From a virus: 39,783 bases of DNA. The notes under the pieces are model-generated. The model did not search any database. It had not been told where the DNA came from and saw only the letters and a list, made by a program, of their open reading frames with translations. The DNA lies in the IMG/VR virus record IMGVR_UViG_3300029267_003963, positions 1 through 39,783 of that record, one strand, 5' to 3'. The first letter of the stretch is position 1; the number at the start of each line of letters is the position of its first letter. Positions 28,673 to 37,342 of this stretch are shown in pieces. The translations under genes and the position numbers were made by a program.

Positions 28673-29050
28673 CTATTGGCTCCGGCGGTAGGCGGGTCGG
28701 GTCACTTCCAAGGCGGCGGAGTGGGTCAGGCGGAGGCGGGCCCAGGCGTCGGTCATCTCGGCCACGGCCTCCACGGCGTAGGTCCGCCCGTCGGCGGTGA
28801 CGGTGTCGCGGTGGCTGGGGCTGGCCACCCCTCCGGCGTCCCCGTCGGGGTCGCGGGAAATGGTGGCGTGTCGCGTGCGTCGCAACTCGCGGCCGTCGAG
28901 GGTGGGGAGTTCCTCGATTTCGTCGGGGCTTAGTATGGCGGTTAGGGCGACCCCGTCGCCCCCGGCCGGCGTGTAGGTTACGGCCTGGCCGTACACGTCG
29001 AAAAGGGCCGGGAGGGCCGCGGCGGCGTAATTCTCGGTAAACGTCGACAC
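28673..29050 (-). CDS. Head-tail joining-type protein, 125 aa
   Basis: GTG start at 29050 with GGAGG 6 nt upstream. Beta-barrel-like pattern: VTYTPAGGDGVALTAILSPDE, RRTRHATISRDPDGD, DTVTADGRTYAVEAVAEM, ARLRLTHSAALEV. This is the look of lambda FII/HK97 gp10 adaptor (head-tail adaptor) proteins, in which a loop region is followed by a TADGRTY-VE hairpin. The role is supported by placement after capsid and decoration genes. Confidence 0.7.
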   Translation of the reverse strand: MSTFTENYAAAALPALFDVYGQAVTYTPAGGDGVALTAILSPDEIEELPTLDGRELRRTRHATISRDPDGDAGGVASPSHRDTVTADGRTYAVEAVAEMTDAWARLRLTHSAALEVTRPAYRRSQ

Positions 29051-29092
29051 GGCGGCCTCCCGGCCCCGGCGGGCAACTCAGGGGGCGGACAC

Positions 29093-30052
29093 TCAGGACG
29101 CCAGATCGGTGGCGCGGATCGCCATGTGCGAAACGCGGACGTCGGCCGTCGTGTCGTTGCTGGTCTTCTCCAGATGGGCTAGCAACTTCATGGGCCCGGT
29201 GGCGGCGTCGAGCTTGAAGGTGGACGTCGAAAGCACGCGAACCGCGTTGATGTAGATTTTGATGTCGGTCAGGTCGCGGCAGTCGAAACGGAAGTCAAAG
29301 TACGTGTTGTCGACGGCGTCGACGGTCGTGTCCGTGGCGGCTACCTCGGTGCTGCCGTCGTCACTCTCGGCCAGGATCGACAAGGCGGTCCCGTCGAGGT
29401 GGAGGAACACGCTTTCGGTGATGCTGTCGGCGTCGGTGGCGTGGGTGCCGTTGGCGATGCCGATGTTGATGTCGAGGGCGGCATTGTCTCCGATGTCGTA
29501 GACCGCGACGCGGCCTTCGACGATGAAGGGGATGGTAACGGGGACGCTGTGCTGAGACATGATGTCGGCCTTCTGCGCCTCGGCGGTGGCGGAGAAGGTG
29601 ATTTTCGCGTAGCCGGGCCCCATATCGACCGCCGGAGTCCCGGAGGTCAAAACCAGGACCGTGTCGGCGGCGTCGCGCAACAGGTCGACGGTGTAGCTGG
29701 GCCGGACGTTGAGGTCGACCTCCACGGTGGTCGCCGTGCTGGCGGCGTCTGCCAGGGCGACGCCCACAAAGAAGTCGGCCCCGGCCAGGGCCTTTAGCGG
29801 CGTTGCGGTCCCGGCGGAGCGGTCCCAGTAGAGCCGGTCGCCCTTGAGGATCACCACGCCGGAGGTCTTGGCGAGGGTCACCTGGCCGGAGGTCTTCAGG
29901 CCGGCGGCCTCGCCGCTGGTCCGGGCGTTCAGGCCGGCGACAAAGGCCGCGCGGCCGTCGGCAAGTTGGATGACTTCGCCGGCGGTGTAGCCGGCGGCGG
30001 GGGTGGTCTGGGCGACCACGTCCGAATCTTTGAGGATGGTGGCTTCGGCCAT
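29093..30052 (-). CDS. DUF2190-type capsid decoration protein with C-terminal lectin-like extension, 319 aa
   Basis: Residues 1-115 follow the DUF2190 pattern: SDVVAQTTPAAGYTAGEVIQ, GQVTLAKTSGVVILKGDRLYW, and ADFFVGVALADAAS. Such proteins trimerise on the outer capsid. The rest (about 120-319) is an added beta-sandwich (FSATAEAQKADI, IPFIVEGRVAVYDIGD, VFLHLDGTALSILAESDD, FDFRFDCRDLTDIKIYIN). The start ATG has GGAG about 10 nt upstream. A C-terminal extension displayed on the head could bind surfaces or glycans. Confidence 0.8.
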   Translation of the reverse strand: MAEATILKDSDVVAQTTPAAGYTAGEVIQLADGRAAFVAGLNARTSGEAAGLKTSGQVTLAKTSGVVILKGDRLYWDRSAGTATPLKALAGADFFVGVALADAASTATTVEVDLNVRPSYTVDLLRDAADTVLVLTSGTPAVDMGPGYAKITFSATAEAQKADIMSQHSVPVTIPFIVEGRVAVYDIGDNAALDINIGIANGTHATDADSITESVFLHLDGTALSILAESDDGSTEVAATDTTVDAVDNTYFDFRFDCRDLTDIKIYINAVRVLSTSTFKLDAATGPMKLLAHLEKTSNDTTADVRVSHMAIRATDLAS

Positions 30053-30121
30053 GGGGTGTTTTCTCCGGGTAAAGGTTGGTGGTTGGTCAGGGGTCGAGGT
30101 TCAGGGGTTGGGGGTCGCGGG

Positions 30122-32437
30122 TCAGCCCCCGGCGCCGGTGGACTTGTAGAGGGGTTGCCAGTCGACGATTGCCGCGCCGATGTCGAGGTTGATGTCCCAG
30201 CCGACGCCCCACTGCCCCTTGTCGAGGACAAAGGAGCGCATTTGGGGCAGGCGGCCGGTCCCGAGGCGATAGGCAACGCGGATTCCGCGGCCGGTGGTCA
30301 AGAACCAGTTGGTGTCAAGGCCCGTTCGGGCGGTGCCGGTGCGCGGGTCGCGGACGCCGATCGCCCCCAGGCGGTCGTCGGGCACGACGCGGAGGCCCTC
30401 CTTGGCCAGGAGGTTGAGCGTCGGGTACCAGGGGTCCGAGTCGTCGGCAAACAATTTCGCCAGCATCTCGGAGGCCGTCAGGCCGCGGGCGGTCCACTCC
30501 AGGGCGGCCGGGCAAAGGAGGAACTTGGGCCGGAGGTTGAGTTGCTTTCCGGGGTTGGTGGTGGTCCGGCCGCTGCGCTGCTTGACGATAGCGCTGATGC
30601 CGGCCTTGAGGCCGTCGCTGTTCAGAACCGCGGTCCCCAGGTTGGCGTGGCCCCCGGCCGTGGTAACGGCCGTCGAGTTGAAGGCCTCGCCGGTGTCGGT
30701 CATGGTGGGGTTTTCCAGCAGAAGCGCATAGACCATGTCGGGCCTGGTGCGGCGCGCCTCCTCTCCCAGTTCTTCGGGCATCCGCAGCAGCGCGCCGAGC
30801 CGGTCGTCCAGGATGTCCTGTTCGTCGACGACGAACTTTTCCGCGTAGCGCGCGATCCGGTAGGTTTCGCGCGAGTCGGACAGCGTGGCGTGTTCGGCGG
30901 TGTCGCCGCGGGCCAGCCGGCGGAGACCGCCCCCCTTTTTCAGGGAAATGTCCTCTTGCTGCTGGAAGTTGGCGACGTCCTCTTCCTCGCACCAGCCGAC
31001 GGTCGTGTCGCCCACCTCCTCCCACCCGCGGATCAGGTGGGCGTAGACACTGGTGCCGAAAACGTAGGTCAGGGTTCCGCCGGAGGTGGCCGTCCGGATG
31101 GCGTCGCTGCGGCCGGTGGGGCGGCGGCCGGTGTCCAGCAGCGCGCATTCCCGGCAGAGGTCGACGGCCGAAAGGTCGCGGAGCCGGTCGCCCAGGTCGG
31201 CGTCCTGTTCGGTGAGACGGCCCCCGCGCTGGCCGGTGAATTCCGCGCAAAATCGGTGTTGCGTGGGGTCGAGGCCGTGGGCGGCCAACATGCCGGAGGC
31301 CAGGCTGCGGGCGTGGACGTCGGTCTCCCGGCTCCGGCTGTGAATGGCCGGGCCGGAGCCCTCGGGGCCGACGGCGGGCGGGCGGGCGTCGCGGACGGCG
31401 GCCAGAAAGGCCGTCGAGGCCTGGCCGACGGTCCAGCCGTCGTCCAGCGCGCGGGCCAGGAGTTCGGCCGGCACGTCGTCCACGGCCAGGCCGCGGATTT
31501 CCCGTTGCCGCTGGCGCTCGGCGGCCTCGCCCGTCGGCGGCGGGTCGGCCGGCGGCGGGTCGCTGCGGGCCGGCGTCGGGGCGGGCGGGTCGGCCGGCGG
31601 CGGGTCGCTGCGGGCCGGCGTCGGGGCGGGCGGGTCGGCCGGCGGCGGGTCGCTGCGGGCCGGCTGGGGCGTGGGGGCCGGCGGCGGGTCGGCGGCCGGC
31701 GGCTCGGCCTGGCCGCGCAGCGCGTCGGCCTCGGCGCGCTGCTGGCCTCCCAGGGCGTGGTAGAAGGCCCAGGCCTGGTCTTCGGTGGCGTCGGCGCGGA
31801 GGCCGTGGCGGGTCAAGAAGTCGCGGAGGGCTGCGGGCATGGCGGGGTTCCCTTGGGGGTGCGGGCGGTGGTTTCGAGTTTTGGCCTGTTCGTCGGCGCC
31901 TATCGGCGTGACGCTGGTCTCCTTGAGCTTCCAGGAGGTGACGACGCGGAGGCGTCGGGCGGTGGCGGTCCACTGGCGGCCGGCCACGGTGGCCGTCTCG
32001 CCGGGCTTGATGTTGGTATAGGTCAACACCTCATAGCCGACACTCACGTCGCGGAGGTGTTTTTGCTTTACCTTGTTCCAGGCCCGTTCGGCGGCTTCGT
32101 CGTCCGCGGCGAAGTGGAGCCGGCCGGCGATCTGGGGCGGCGGGCCCTCTTCGGTCCGGATCGTGCGGACGCTTCCGAGTTGGTCGTCGAGTTCCCAGCG
32201 GCGGTGACAGGCCAGCAAGGGGACCTGGTCGGGCAGTTGGGCCCCGGCGACCAGCAACACCTCGTCAATGCGCTCCCAGGTTTCGAGGTCGTAGACCCTC
32301 ACGGGCGTTTCGGTGGCCAGGACGGCCTCGACGGAGCGGTTCTGTTCGTCGACGGAGTCGGCGCGGACCTGAAAGGTACGGGTGGCCAGGTCGCCGGCGG
32401 CGTCGCGGGTCTGGAAATAGGGGCGGCGGCGAATCAT
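30122..32437 (-). CDS. Prohead protease / scaffold / Mu-like major capsid protein fusion
   Basis: A 771-aa protein starting at ATG 32437, which overlaps the portal stop (ATGA). Residues about 1-180 are a HK97/Mu-type prohead serine protease: catalytic His in LACHRRWELD and Ser in RDVSVGYEV. A Pro/Asp/Ala-rich scaffold-like linker (about 220-330) holds three 15-residue repeats. Residues about 400-771 match Mu gpT-like major head protein, with VFGTSVYAHLIRGWEEVGD, YRIARYAEKFVVDEQDILDD and CPAALEWTARGLTA. One long polyprotein carrying protease and capsid subunit is known from other phages; here the scaffold is in the middle, so self-cleavage during maturation is expected. Confidence 0.88.
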   Translation of the reverse strand: MIRRRPYFQTRDAAGDLATRTFQVRADSVDEQNRSVEAVLATETPVRVYDLETWERIDEVLLVAGAQLPDQVPLLACHRRWELDDQLGSVRTIRTEEGPPPQIAGRLHFAADDEAAERAWNKVKQKHLRDVSVGYEVLTYTNIKPGETATVAGRQWTATARRLRVVTSWKLKETSVTPIGADEQAKTRNHRPHPQGNPAMPAALRDFLTRHGLRADATEDQAWAFYHALGGQQRAEADALRGQAEPPAADPPPAPTPQPARSDPPPADPPAPTPARSDPPPADPPAPTPARSDPPPADPPPTGEAAERQRQREIRGLAVDDVPAELLARALDDGWTVGQASTAFLAAVRDARPPAVGPEGSGPAIHSRSRETDVHARSLASGMLAAHGLDPTQHRFCAEFTGQRGGRLTEQDADLGDRLRDLSAVDLCRECALLDTGRRPTGRSDAIRTATSGGTLTYVFGTSVYAHLIRGWEEVGDTTVGWCEEEDVANFQQQEDISLKKGGGLRRLARGDTAEHATLSDSRETYRIARYAEKFVVDEQDILDDRLGALLRMPEELGEEARRTRPDMVYALLLENPTMTDTGEAFNSTAVTTAGGHANLGTAVLNSDGLKAGISAIVKQRSGRTTTNPGKQLNLRPKFLLCPAALEWTARGLTASEMLAKLFADDSDPWYPTLNLLAKEGLRVVPDDRLGAIGVRDPRTGTARTGLDTNWFLTTGRGIRVAYRLGTGRLPQMRSFVLDKGQWGVGWDINLDIGAAIVDWQPLYKSTGAGG
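31541..31675. repeat. 45-bp tandem repeat in scaffold region
   Basis: Units start at 31541, 31586 and 31631, spaced exactly 45 bp; the third decays after about 32 bp. They encode a 15-residue period (PPAPTPARSDPPPAD) in the linker between protease and capsid domains. The near identity at DNA level suggests recent duplication, and copy number may vary. Confidence 0.85.
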
Positions 32438-33933
32438 GGGCGGGCGTGTCCGTTGGCGGGGACGGGGACGGTGAAGCCGCGGGAGGGCGGGGCGGCGGCG
32501 GTCGGCGGCGGAGCGGGCCAGGTCGGAAGCGGCGGCAGACCGGCGTCGGCAAGCAGGCGGTTTTCCCGTCGGCGTTGGGCGATCACGGTTTCGAGCGTGG
32601 TTCCGTGCGCGGCCAGGGCGGCAGAATAGGTCAGGGTGCCGTTGGCCAGGCGGGTCTTTTCGGCGTTGGCTTCCTTGGCGGGGTCGACGTGTGGGCGGAC
32701 GGGCCACGTCCAGGCGTAGACCACCCGCGGCGGGCGCTTGGGCAAGAAGTTCGCGGCGGTGGCCTCGGCGGCGAGTTCGTCGACCAGGCGGCGGAGCGGC
32801 TGGGCGGAAAGCCAGGCCTGGACGGTTTCCAGGCCGCGGTTGTAGTTCTGTCCGTCGAACCTGGCGCTTGAATAGTTGTGGTTGGTGCTGTCCAGGCGGA
32901 CGGTCATTAAGGGCATTCCGACCGGGCGGCCCAATTCGCGGAGTCGCTCGGCGCGGTAGTCGTTATAGACCGTGTTTGGTTGCTGGGGGGTGAGTTGCTG
33001 GGGCTTCCACCCGGGCGGCCCTGTCTGTTGCTGGCGGCGCTCGATTTCCGTGGACTCGTTGACGACCATAGGGGCGACGTCCTGGTGGTCGGTATACCAG
33101 AACACGGCCATATCGGCGGCCTGGCGGGCGGCGTCGAGGGTCTCGGCGTCAAAGTCGCGCAGGTCGGCCATGGCGTCCAGGCAAGGGGACAACCAGGGAA
33201 AGCCGCGGGCCTGTTCGGCCTCGGTCACCTTGAAATAGTGGAGAATCCAGCGGGCCAGGATTCGGCGGCTGCGGGTCGAGACCTCGGAGGCGCCGAAGAA
33301 TTCCGGGTCGTCGACGTGGTAGGCAACGGGCGCCCCGTCGCCGGCCCGCTCGACGCCCAGGCAGATATTGGCCTGGCCGGCGGCGGCGTAGGGCGTTCCC
33401 AGGCGCCGCGGGGGAATCAGCCGCAAGGCCAGGGCCAGGGGGCCGGGCGGGTTTTTGCGGCTGGTCATTTGGCCCAGCAAGTCGCCGGTGGTCCATAGGT
33501 CGCGGACCCAGAGGCGGAGGGTTCCGGCCAGGTCGAGGTCGCGGCGGGTGGTGGGGTCGGCGGTCCAGTCGGTCCAGAGGGTTTCTAGCCGTTCGTTGAA
33601 GCGGTCGGAGTCGGATTGCACGTCGAGGCGGGGGCCGTGCGGCCCAACCACGTCGCCGGCGTGGGTCTCGACGGCGCCATCGACCCAGGGGTTGTTGGCA
33701 ATCTCCAGGGCGCAGCGGGCGCGGAGAATCGCCAGCTTGGCTGCCAGGTCGCTATTAAGGCTGTTGTCGGCGGCGTTGGTCCAGTGGGCCGAGTTGAGGC
33801 GCGTTGTCTCGGCCGCTTCCCAGCGGCGGGCCTGGCGGCGGGGAGGCTCGCGGCGCGGGGGATGGAGCGACGGCTCGACGGCGGCCGGCCGGCGGAAGGC
33901 CTGGCGGATTTTGCGGAGCGTTGCGGCAAACAC
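32434..33933 (-). CDS. Lambda-type portal protein (phage_portal_2)
   Basis: A 499-aa protein. I use the GTG at 33933, two nt after the previous stop, since it gives VFAATLRKIRQAF and the usual portal length. Typical pieces: ALEIANNPWVDGAVETHAGDVVG, LWVRDLWTTGDLLGQM, a Asp/His strand AYHVDDPEFF, MPLMTVRLDSTNHNYSSARFD, and a long C-terminal helix-rich region (LETVQAWLSAQPLRRLVDEL). A dodecameric ring for DNA entry and tail attachment. Ends in a Pro/Ala-rich tail. Confidence 0.9.
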   Translation of the reverse strand: MFAATLRKIRQAFRRPAAVEPSLHPPRREPPRRQARRWEAAETTRLNSAHWTNAADNSLNSDLAAKLAILRARCALEIANNPWVDGAVETHAGDVVGPHGPRLDVQSDSDRFNERLETLWTDWTADPTTRRDLDLAGTLRLWVRDLWTTGDLLGQMTSRKNPPGPLALALRLIPPRRLGTPYAAAGQANICLGVERAGDGAPVAYHVDDPEFFGASEVSTRSRRILARWILHYFKVTEAEQARGFPWLSPCLDAMADLRDFDAETLDAARQAADMAVFWYTDHQDVAPMVVNESTEIERRQQQTGPPGWKPQQLTPQQPNTVYNDYRAERLRELGRPVGMPLMTVRLDSTNHNYSSARFDGQNYNRGLETVQAWLSAQPLRRLVDELAAEATAANFLPKRPPRVVYAWTWPVRPHVDPAKEANAEKTRLANGTLTYSAALAAHGTTLETVIAQRRRENRLLADAGLPPLPTWPAPPPTAAAPPSRGFTVPVPANGHARP

Positions 33934-33935
33934 GG

Positions 33936-34202
33936 TCAGGAGGTGGTTGGGCGGGCGCGGGTTATGTTTGTGCGTTGGATTCCGGCGGCGACGCTTTGGG
34001 CGCGGGTGCATTGGTTGATGCACTCGACGATCGCTTCGCGGTCCCAGGCCAGGGAGTGGCCGGCGGCGTCGCGGGTGTCGGGCATGGCGGAAAGCATGGC
34101 CAGGGCGGCCCGGGCGTTGGATAGGGCCGTGGCGAAGTCGCCGGAGGCCAGGGCGGCCGCGGCGGCGTCGCGGTAGGTGTTCAGCGTCGAGACGTCGGAC
34201 AT
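33936..34202 (-). CDS. Small head-tail joining protein (gpW-like position), 88 aa
   Basis: Helical protein (YRDAAAAALASGDFATALSN, AALAMLSAMPDT, WDREAIVECINQCTRA) between the large terminase/zinc-ribbon genes and the portal, the position of lambda gpW. The sequence does not clearly show the gpW fold. An AT-rich patch upstream may hold a promoter. Confidence 0.65.
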   Translation of the reverse strand: MSDVSTLNTYRDAAAAALASGDFATALSNARAALAMLSAMPDTRDAAGHSLAWDREAIVECINQCTRAQSVAAGIQRTNITRARPTTS

Positions 34203-34243
34203 ATTGGCCGGATCGGCCCCGCGGCGGGGAAAGCTGGGCGGGC

Positions 34244-34274
34244 GTTACAACCTATGTAAAATTGACGGGCAAAA
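34244..34274 (-). promoter_or_regulatory. Possible promoter, TTTTGCCCG type, site B
   Basis: In the 89-bp gap 34203-34291 the minus strand reads TTTTGCCCG (34274-34266). TTGCCC lies 17 bp from TGTAAC (34249-34244), a 4/6 -10 match. A short dyad TTAC...GTAA overlaps it. The same element with the same spacing occurs at 3166-3136. It would serve the portal-capsid genes. Low confidence because the hexamers are weak and the polymerase sigma is unknown. Confidence 0.35.
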
Positions 34275-34291
34275 CGGCTCAGAGGGGGGGC

Positions 34292-34693
34292 TCAGGGGGA
34301 CCGCTCGACACTTTTGAACGTGTGGCCACAGTCCCGGCAGCGGTGGTAACGGACGGGGCGGCGGGTCGAGGTGGTCCGGGTGTTGGTCGAGGTGCAGGCC
34401 GGGCAGCGCAGGACATAGAAGGGGACGGCGTGGCCGTCGGCGTCCTCGCCGGCGTCGGCGGCCGGGTCCGTTCGGTTGGCCGGCTCGACGTTTCCGGCGG
34501 GGAGGACCTCCCCGCCGGTTTCGGCGGTGGCCCCTGGGACGCGGGGCGGCTGCGTGTGGATCCAGACGTGGCCGCAGAGGCGGCAGCGGAAGCGGGCCCA
34601 GGGTTGGCCCCAGCGCGTCCCGCGGGCGACGACGCGGGCCTCGGGGCAACCACAGGCGGGGCAGGGGTCGGGCGGGCACTCGTAGCGGTTCAT
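34292..34693 (-). CDS. Double zinc-ribbon protein, 133 aa
   Basis: The start ATG at 34693 overlaps the terminase stop (ATGA). Two zinc ribbons: CPPDPCPACGCPEARV with FRCRLCGHVW (residues about 6-44), and LRCPACTSTNTRTTST with HRCRDCGHTFKS (about 95-127), joined by an acidic linker that contains one 17-mer copy. Tied to the packaging genes; zinc ribbons here could bind DNA ends or portal, but function is unknown. Confidence 0.8.
   Translation of the reverse strand: MNRYECPPDPCPACGCPEARVVARGTRWGQPWARFRCRLCGHVWIHTQPPRVPGATAETGGEVLPAGNVEPANRTDPAADAGEDADGHAVPFYVLRCPACTSTNTRTTSTRRPVRYHRCRDCGHTFKSVERSP
34484..34500 (-). repeat. Dispersed 17-mer, copy 7 (inside zinc-ribbon gene)
   Basis: Exact minus-strand CCGCCGGAAACGTCGAG in the linker of the zinc-ribbon protein, read as P-A-G-N-V-E-P. 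Confidence 0.8.
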
Positions 34694-36744
34694 CGGCGGC
34701 CTCGTCGGCGGGATTTCTTCTGTTGGGCAAACCACCCGGCGGCCTCGGTGGCCGTCGGTTCGGCGGGGGCCGGCGGCGGCAACGGCGGCTGTCGGCTCAG
34801 GGGGGGCGGGCCGGTCGACGGTTCGGGCTCGGCGGTGAGTCGCCAGCCGGCCAGGTCCAGCGCGCCGGCGGCGTAGACCAGGCAGTCCAGCAGGTGGTTG
34901 GCGCGGCCGGCGGCCTCCCAGCGTGTGACCCAGCCCAGGCCGGCTTTCCACTCCGTGACGGAGCGCTCCGCGGTAAGGTGCTTGGTCAGGGTGATGTGTT
35001 CGCGGTCGCCGGCGGGCGAATCAAAAAAGGTGAGGGCGCCGGGCTGGTCGGGCGGGGTGCGGAGGCGGGCGTCGAGCCAGTTTTTGCCGTGGTCGACGTC
35101 CAGGACAACGTGGGTCCAGCCCGGGCGGTCCAGCCGGGCCAGGTGCCACCCGTTGCCGATTCGGCGGATTGAGCGGCTGGTCCGGCTCGGGTGCGTGTAG
35201 CGGCCCGGGTCGCGGCGCTGGGAGACCCCGCGGCCCAGGACGGGGCGGCAGAGGCGGCGGAGGCCCTCGCCCGTGCGGTGGCAAAATCCGTGGATGGCGT
35301 CGCGGTCGGCGGGGTAACTTTCGTCGATCCAGATTTGATCGGGCGGGCGTAGCTCGGGGCGGCCCTCCTGCGGCCATCCCGGCTGGAGCGTGTCGACCAG
35401 GTCGCCCAGGGCCTTGGAGATGGCCACTTGCAGGTCGAAGGCATCGCTTGGCACGTCGAAACGGCCATAGTCGGGAATGTGGAGCCGTCGGCAGGATCGG
35501 CCGGCCAGGACCAAGTAGTGGCCATAGCGTTTTCCCAGGTCGACGCCAACGGTGACGGCCTGGGTGTCGGGCGGCAACAGGCCGCGGGCGAAGTGGTCGC
35601 GGCGCTTGACCAGGATTTTGGTGTCGAGCGGGGCCTCGTCGACGTCGGGCGGGGCGGCGGGCAGGGCCCAAACCTGTTGGCGCATTTCCCGGTCTGCGGC
35701 CTCCTCGTCCTGGGCCCGGGCGGCGGCCCACTCCTCGCCGGCTATCTGGGCGGCCGACGTAAAGAGGTTGTGGACGGCGGACCAGCGGAAGCCCAGCGTT
35801 GAGGTGGGCGGCGCGTGGCCGGTGACCTGGCCATCGGGGGTTACCTCCTGGCCGCGGTGGACGGCGACGGCTCGGAGGTTGGCCGCGCGGCGCTGGGCTT
35901 CGGTCCAGGGCTCCGCGCAGGCCGGACAGTGGAAGGCGCCGGCCGCGCGGGCGGCGTGTTCGTTCTCGGCCTCCTGCCACCCGCTGAAGTGTTCGCGCTC
36001 CGGGGTAACGTGGGCCTTGCAATGCGGGCAAGGCAACCGGAGTTCGGTGGCCGTCCCCTGGTGGACCTCTTGCCAGATCCGGCCTTCCTCGATGCTTGCG
36101 GTGCATTCCAGGTAAATCCGCTTGTGGTCGCCGTAGGCCCGGGTCCGACCCTCAAGCTGTTTCAGCTTGTCGGTTTCGCGGCTGGTGCTTCCCGGCGTGT
36201 CCAGGCCGTCGGCCTCGGTGACCACCAGGACGCGGGCGGTAAAGGCGGCGCGGCTCTTGTCGCGCCCGCCCCCGCTCATAAAGCGCAGCGTGCAACCGTT
36301 GCGGAAAGTGAGGCTGCGAACCTTGCCCCCTTTGCTGCCGAGTCCTCGACGCGGCAAAAGGTCGCGGTACGGGCTCCGGAGGATGGCCGGCAGGAGGTCC
36401 AGGTTCCACTTGTCGGCGGCCATGTCCATATCGGGCAGGCCGCAAATCACGTTTTCCTCGACCTCGAAAAGGTGGTAAAGCGTGGGGAGGATAAAGGCAA
36501 TCCAGGTTTTGCCGCTCTGCGTGGGGCCGACGGCGGTAAAGCGGTTCCAGAGGCCGGAGTCGAGCAGGTCGAGGTAGTGGCCGGTGTACGGCTGCCGCTC
36601 CACGCGGAAGCGGCGGCCGACCCAGGGACCGTCGGGCAGGACCAGGCCCTCGGCAAAGGCGCGCATGGTGCGCAGTCGCGGGGCGCGGGCCTGGCGGGTG
36701 AACCAGCGGGCTTCGGCGGCCGTGTTAGGAGTGAGGGTTGCCAT
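34690..36744 (-). CDS. terL: Terminase large subunit, lambda GpA type
   Basis: A 684-aa protein. ATPase: Walker A GPTQSGKT (73-80), Walker B region RVLVVTEADG (171-180). A zinc-finger pair CPHC (about 240) and CPAC follows, as in GpA-family enzymes. The nuclease half has VGVDLGKRYGHY (first Asp), IDESYPADRD and HLLDCLVYAAG as the acidic RNase H-like sites. I use the ATG at 36744, which overlaps the small subunit gene by 20 nt; an ATG eight codons earlier is less likely. Gene order small subunit, large subunit, portal is lambdoid, favouring cos-type or similar packaging. Confidence 0.95.
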   Translation of the reverse strand: MATLTPNTAAEARWFTRQARAPRLRTMRAFAEGLVLPDGPWVGRRFRVERQPYTGHYLDLLDSGLWNRFTAVGPTQSGKTWIAFILPTLYHLFEVEENVICGLPDMDMAADKWNLDLLPAILRSPYRDLLPRRGLGSKGGKVRSLTFRNGCTLRFMSGGGRDKSRAAFTARVLVVTEADGLDTPGSTSRETDKLKQLEGRTRAYGDHKRIYLECTASIEEGRIWQEVHQGTATELRLPCPHCKAHVTPEREHFSGWQEAENEHAARAAGAFHCPACAEPWTEAQRRAANLRAVAVHRGQEVTPDGQVTGHAPPTSTLGFRWSAVHNLFTSAAQIAGEEWAAARAQDEEAADREMRQQVWALPAAPPDVDEAPLDTKILVKRRDHFARGLLPPDTQAVTVGVDLGKRYGHYLVLAGRSCRRLHIPDYGRFDVPSDAFDLQVAISKALGDLVDTLQPGWPQEGRPELRPPDQIWIDESYPADRDAIHGFCHRTGEGLRRLCRPVLGRGVSQRRDPGRYTHPSRTSRSIRRIGNGWHLARLDRPGWTHVVLDVDHGKNWLDARLRTPPDQPGALTFFDSPAGDREHITLTKHLTAERSVTEWKAGLGWVTRWEAAGRANHLLDCLVYAAGALDLAGWRLTAEPEPSTGPPPLSRQPPLPPPAPAEPTATEAAGWFAQQKKSRRRGRR

Positions 36745-37339
36745 TTTCGCGGGCGGCCAGCGTGTCAATGAGTCGGTCGGCTTCGTCGAGGGCCTCGTCC
36801 AGCGTGTTTTGGGCCTCCAGGCCGTATGTCCGCTGGAGGGATTGGCCGGCGGCGCGGATTACCCGGGCGATTTGCCCCAGGAGTTCGTGGACCTCTTCCC
36901 GCGGCAAGAGGCTTCGCTCGCGTTCCAGGCGGTCCAGCCGGGCTAGCTTGGCGCGCTCCTGGCGGTACTTCTCCAGGGCCGGCGACGCGGAGCCGGCCAG
37001 CAGCGGGTCGGCCTGGTCGGTCTTCGTGTTCCGCTGGGCGTCTCGCCAGGCGTGGATTTCGTGGAGGTTGTAGGCGCCGGCCGCCCCCGGGCAACCGGCG
37101 GCCAGCCAACCGGCAACCGTCCTCAGCCCCACGCCGAAGTATTGGGCGACCTCGTCGCGGGTCTTGGCGGTGCGGACCTCCTGGGCCAGGCCGCGGGCAA
37201 TCAGCCATTGGCGGACGGCGGCGGCGTCAAAGTCGGGCCGGCCGCGGGCCTTGCGCGTGCAGGGCAGACCGTCCGCAAGCCATTTGTTGAGGGTCTTGCG
37301 GTCGGTGCCTAGTGCGGCAATGAGGGCCTTTCCGGTCAT
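36725..37339 (-). CDS. terS: Terminase small subunit, Nu1-like with two winged-helix motifs
   Basis: A 204-aa protein with two successive MerR/Nu1-like HTH segments: LGTDRKTLNKWLADGLP with RPDFDAAAVRQWL (about 9-46), and YFGVGLRTVAGWLAAGCP with AYNLHEIHAWR (about 67-99). A long helical oligomerisation region (ALEKYRQERAKLARLDRLER) and ENGNPHS tail follow. Nu1 has one such HTH; two in tandem are less usual and may recognise a repeated packaging site. Partner of the downstream GpA-type subunit. Confidence 0.85.
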   Translation of the reverse strand: MTGKALIAALGTDRKTLNKWLADGLPCTRKARGRPDFDAAAVRQWLIARGLAQEVRTAKTRDEVAQYFGVGLRTVAGWLAAGCPGAAGAYNLHEIHAWRDAQRNTKTDQADPLLAGSASPALEKYRQERAKLARLDRLERERSLLPREEVHELLGQIARVIRAAGQSLQRTYGLEAQNTLDEALDEADRLIDTLAARENGNPHS

Positions 37340-37342
37340 TCA

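Noticed and set aside
31541-31675. CRISPR-like array
   Set aside because: The repeats are contiguous 45-bp units without spacers and encode a protein repeat.
29966-32629. Long plus-strand open frame of 887 codons
   Set aside because: It lies opposite the capsid fusion and decoration genes, has Gly/Arg/Val-rich composition caused by GC-rich antisense and no ribosome site.
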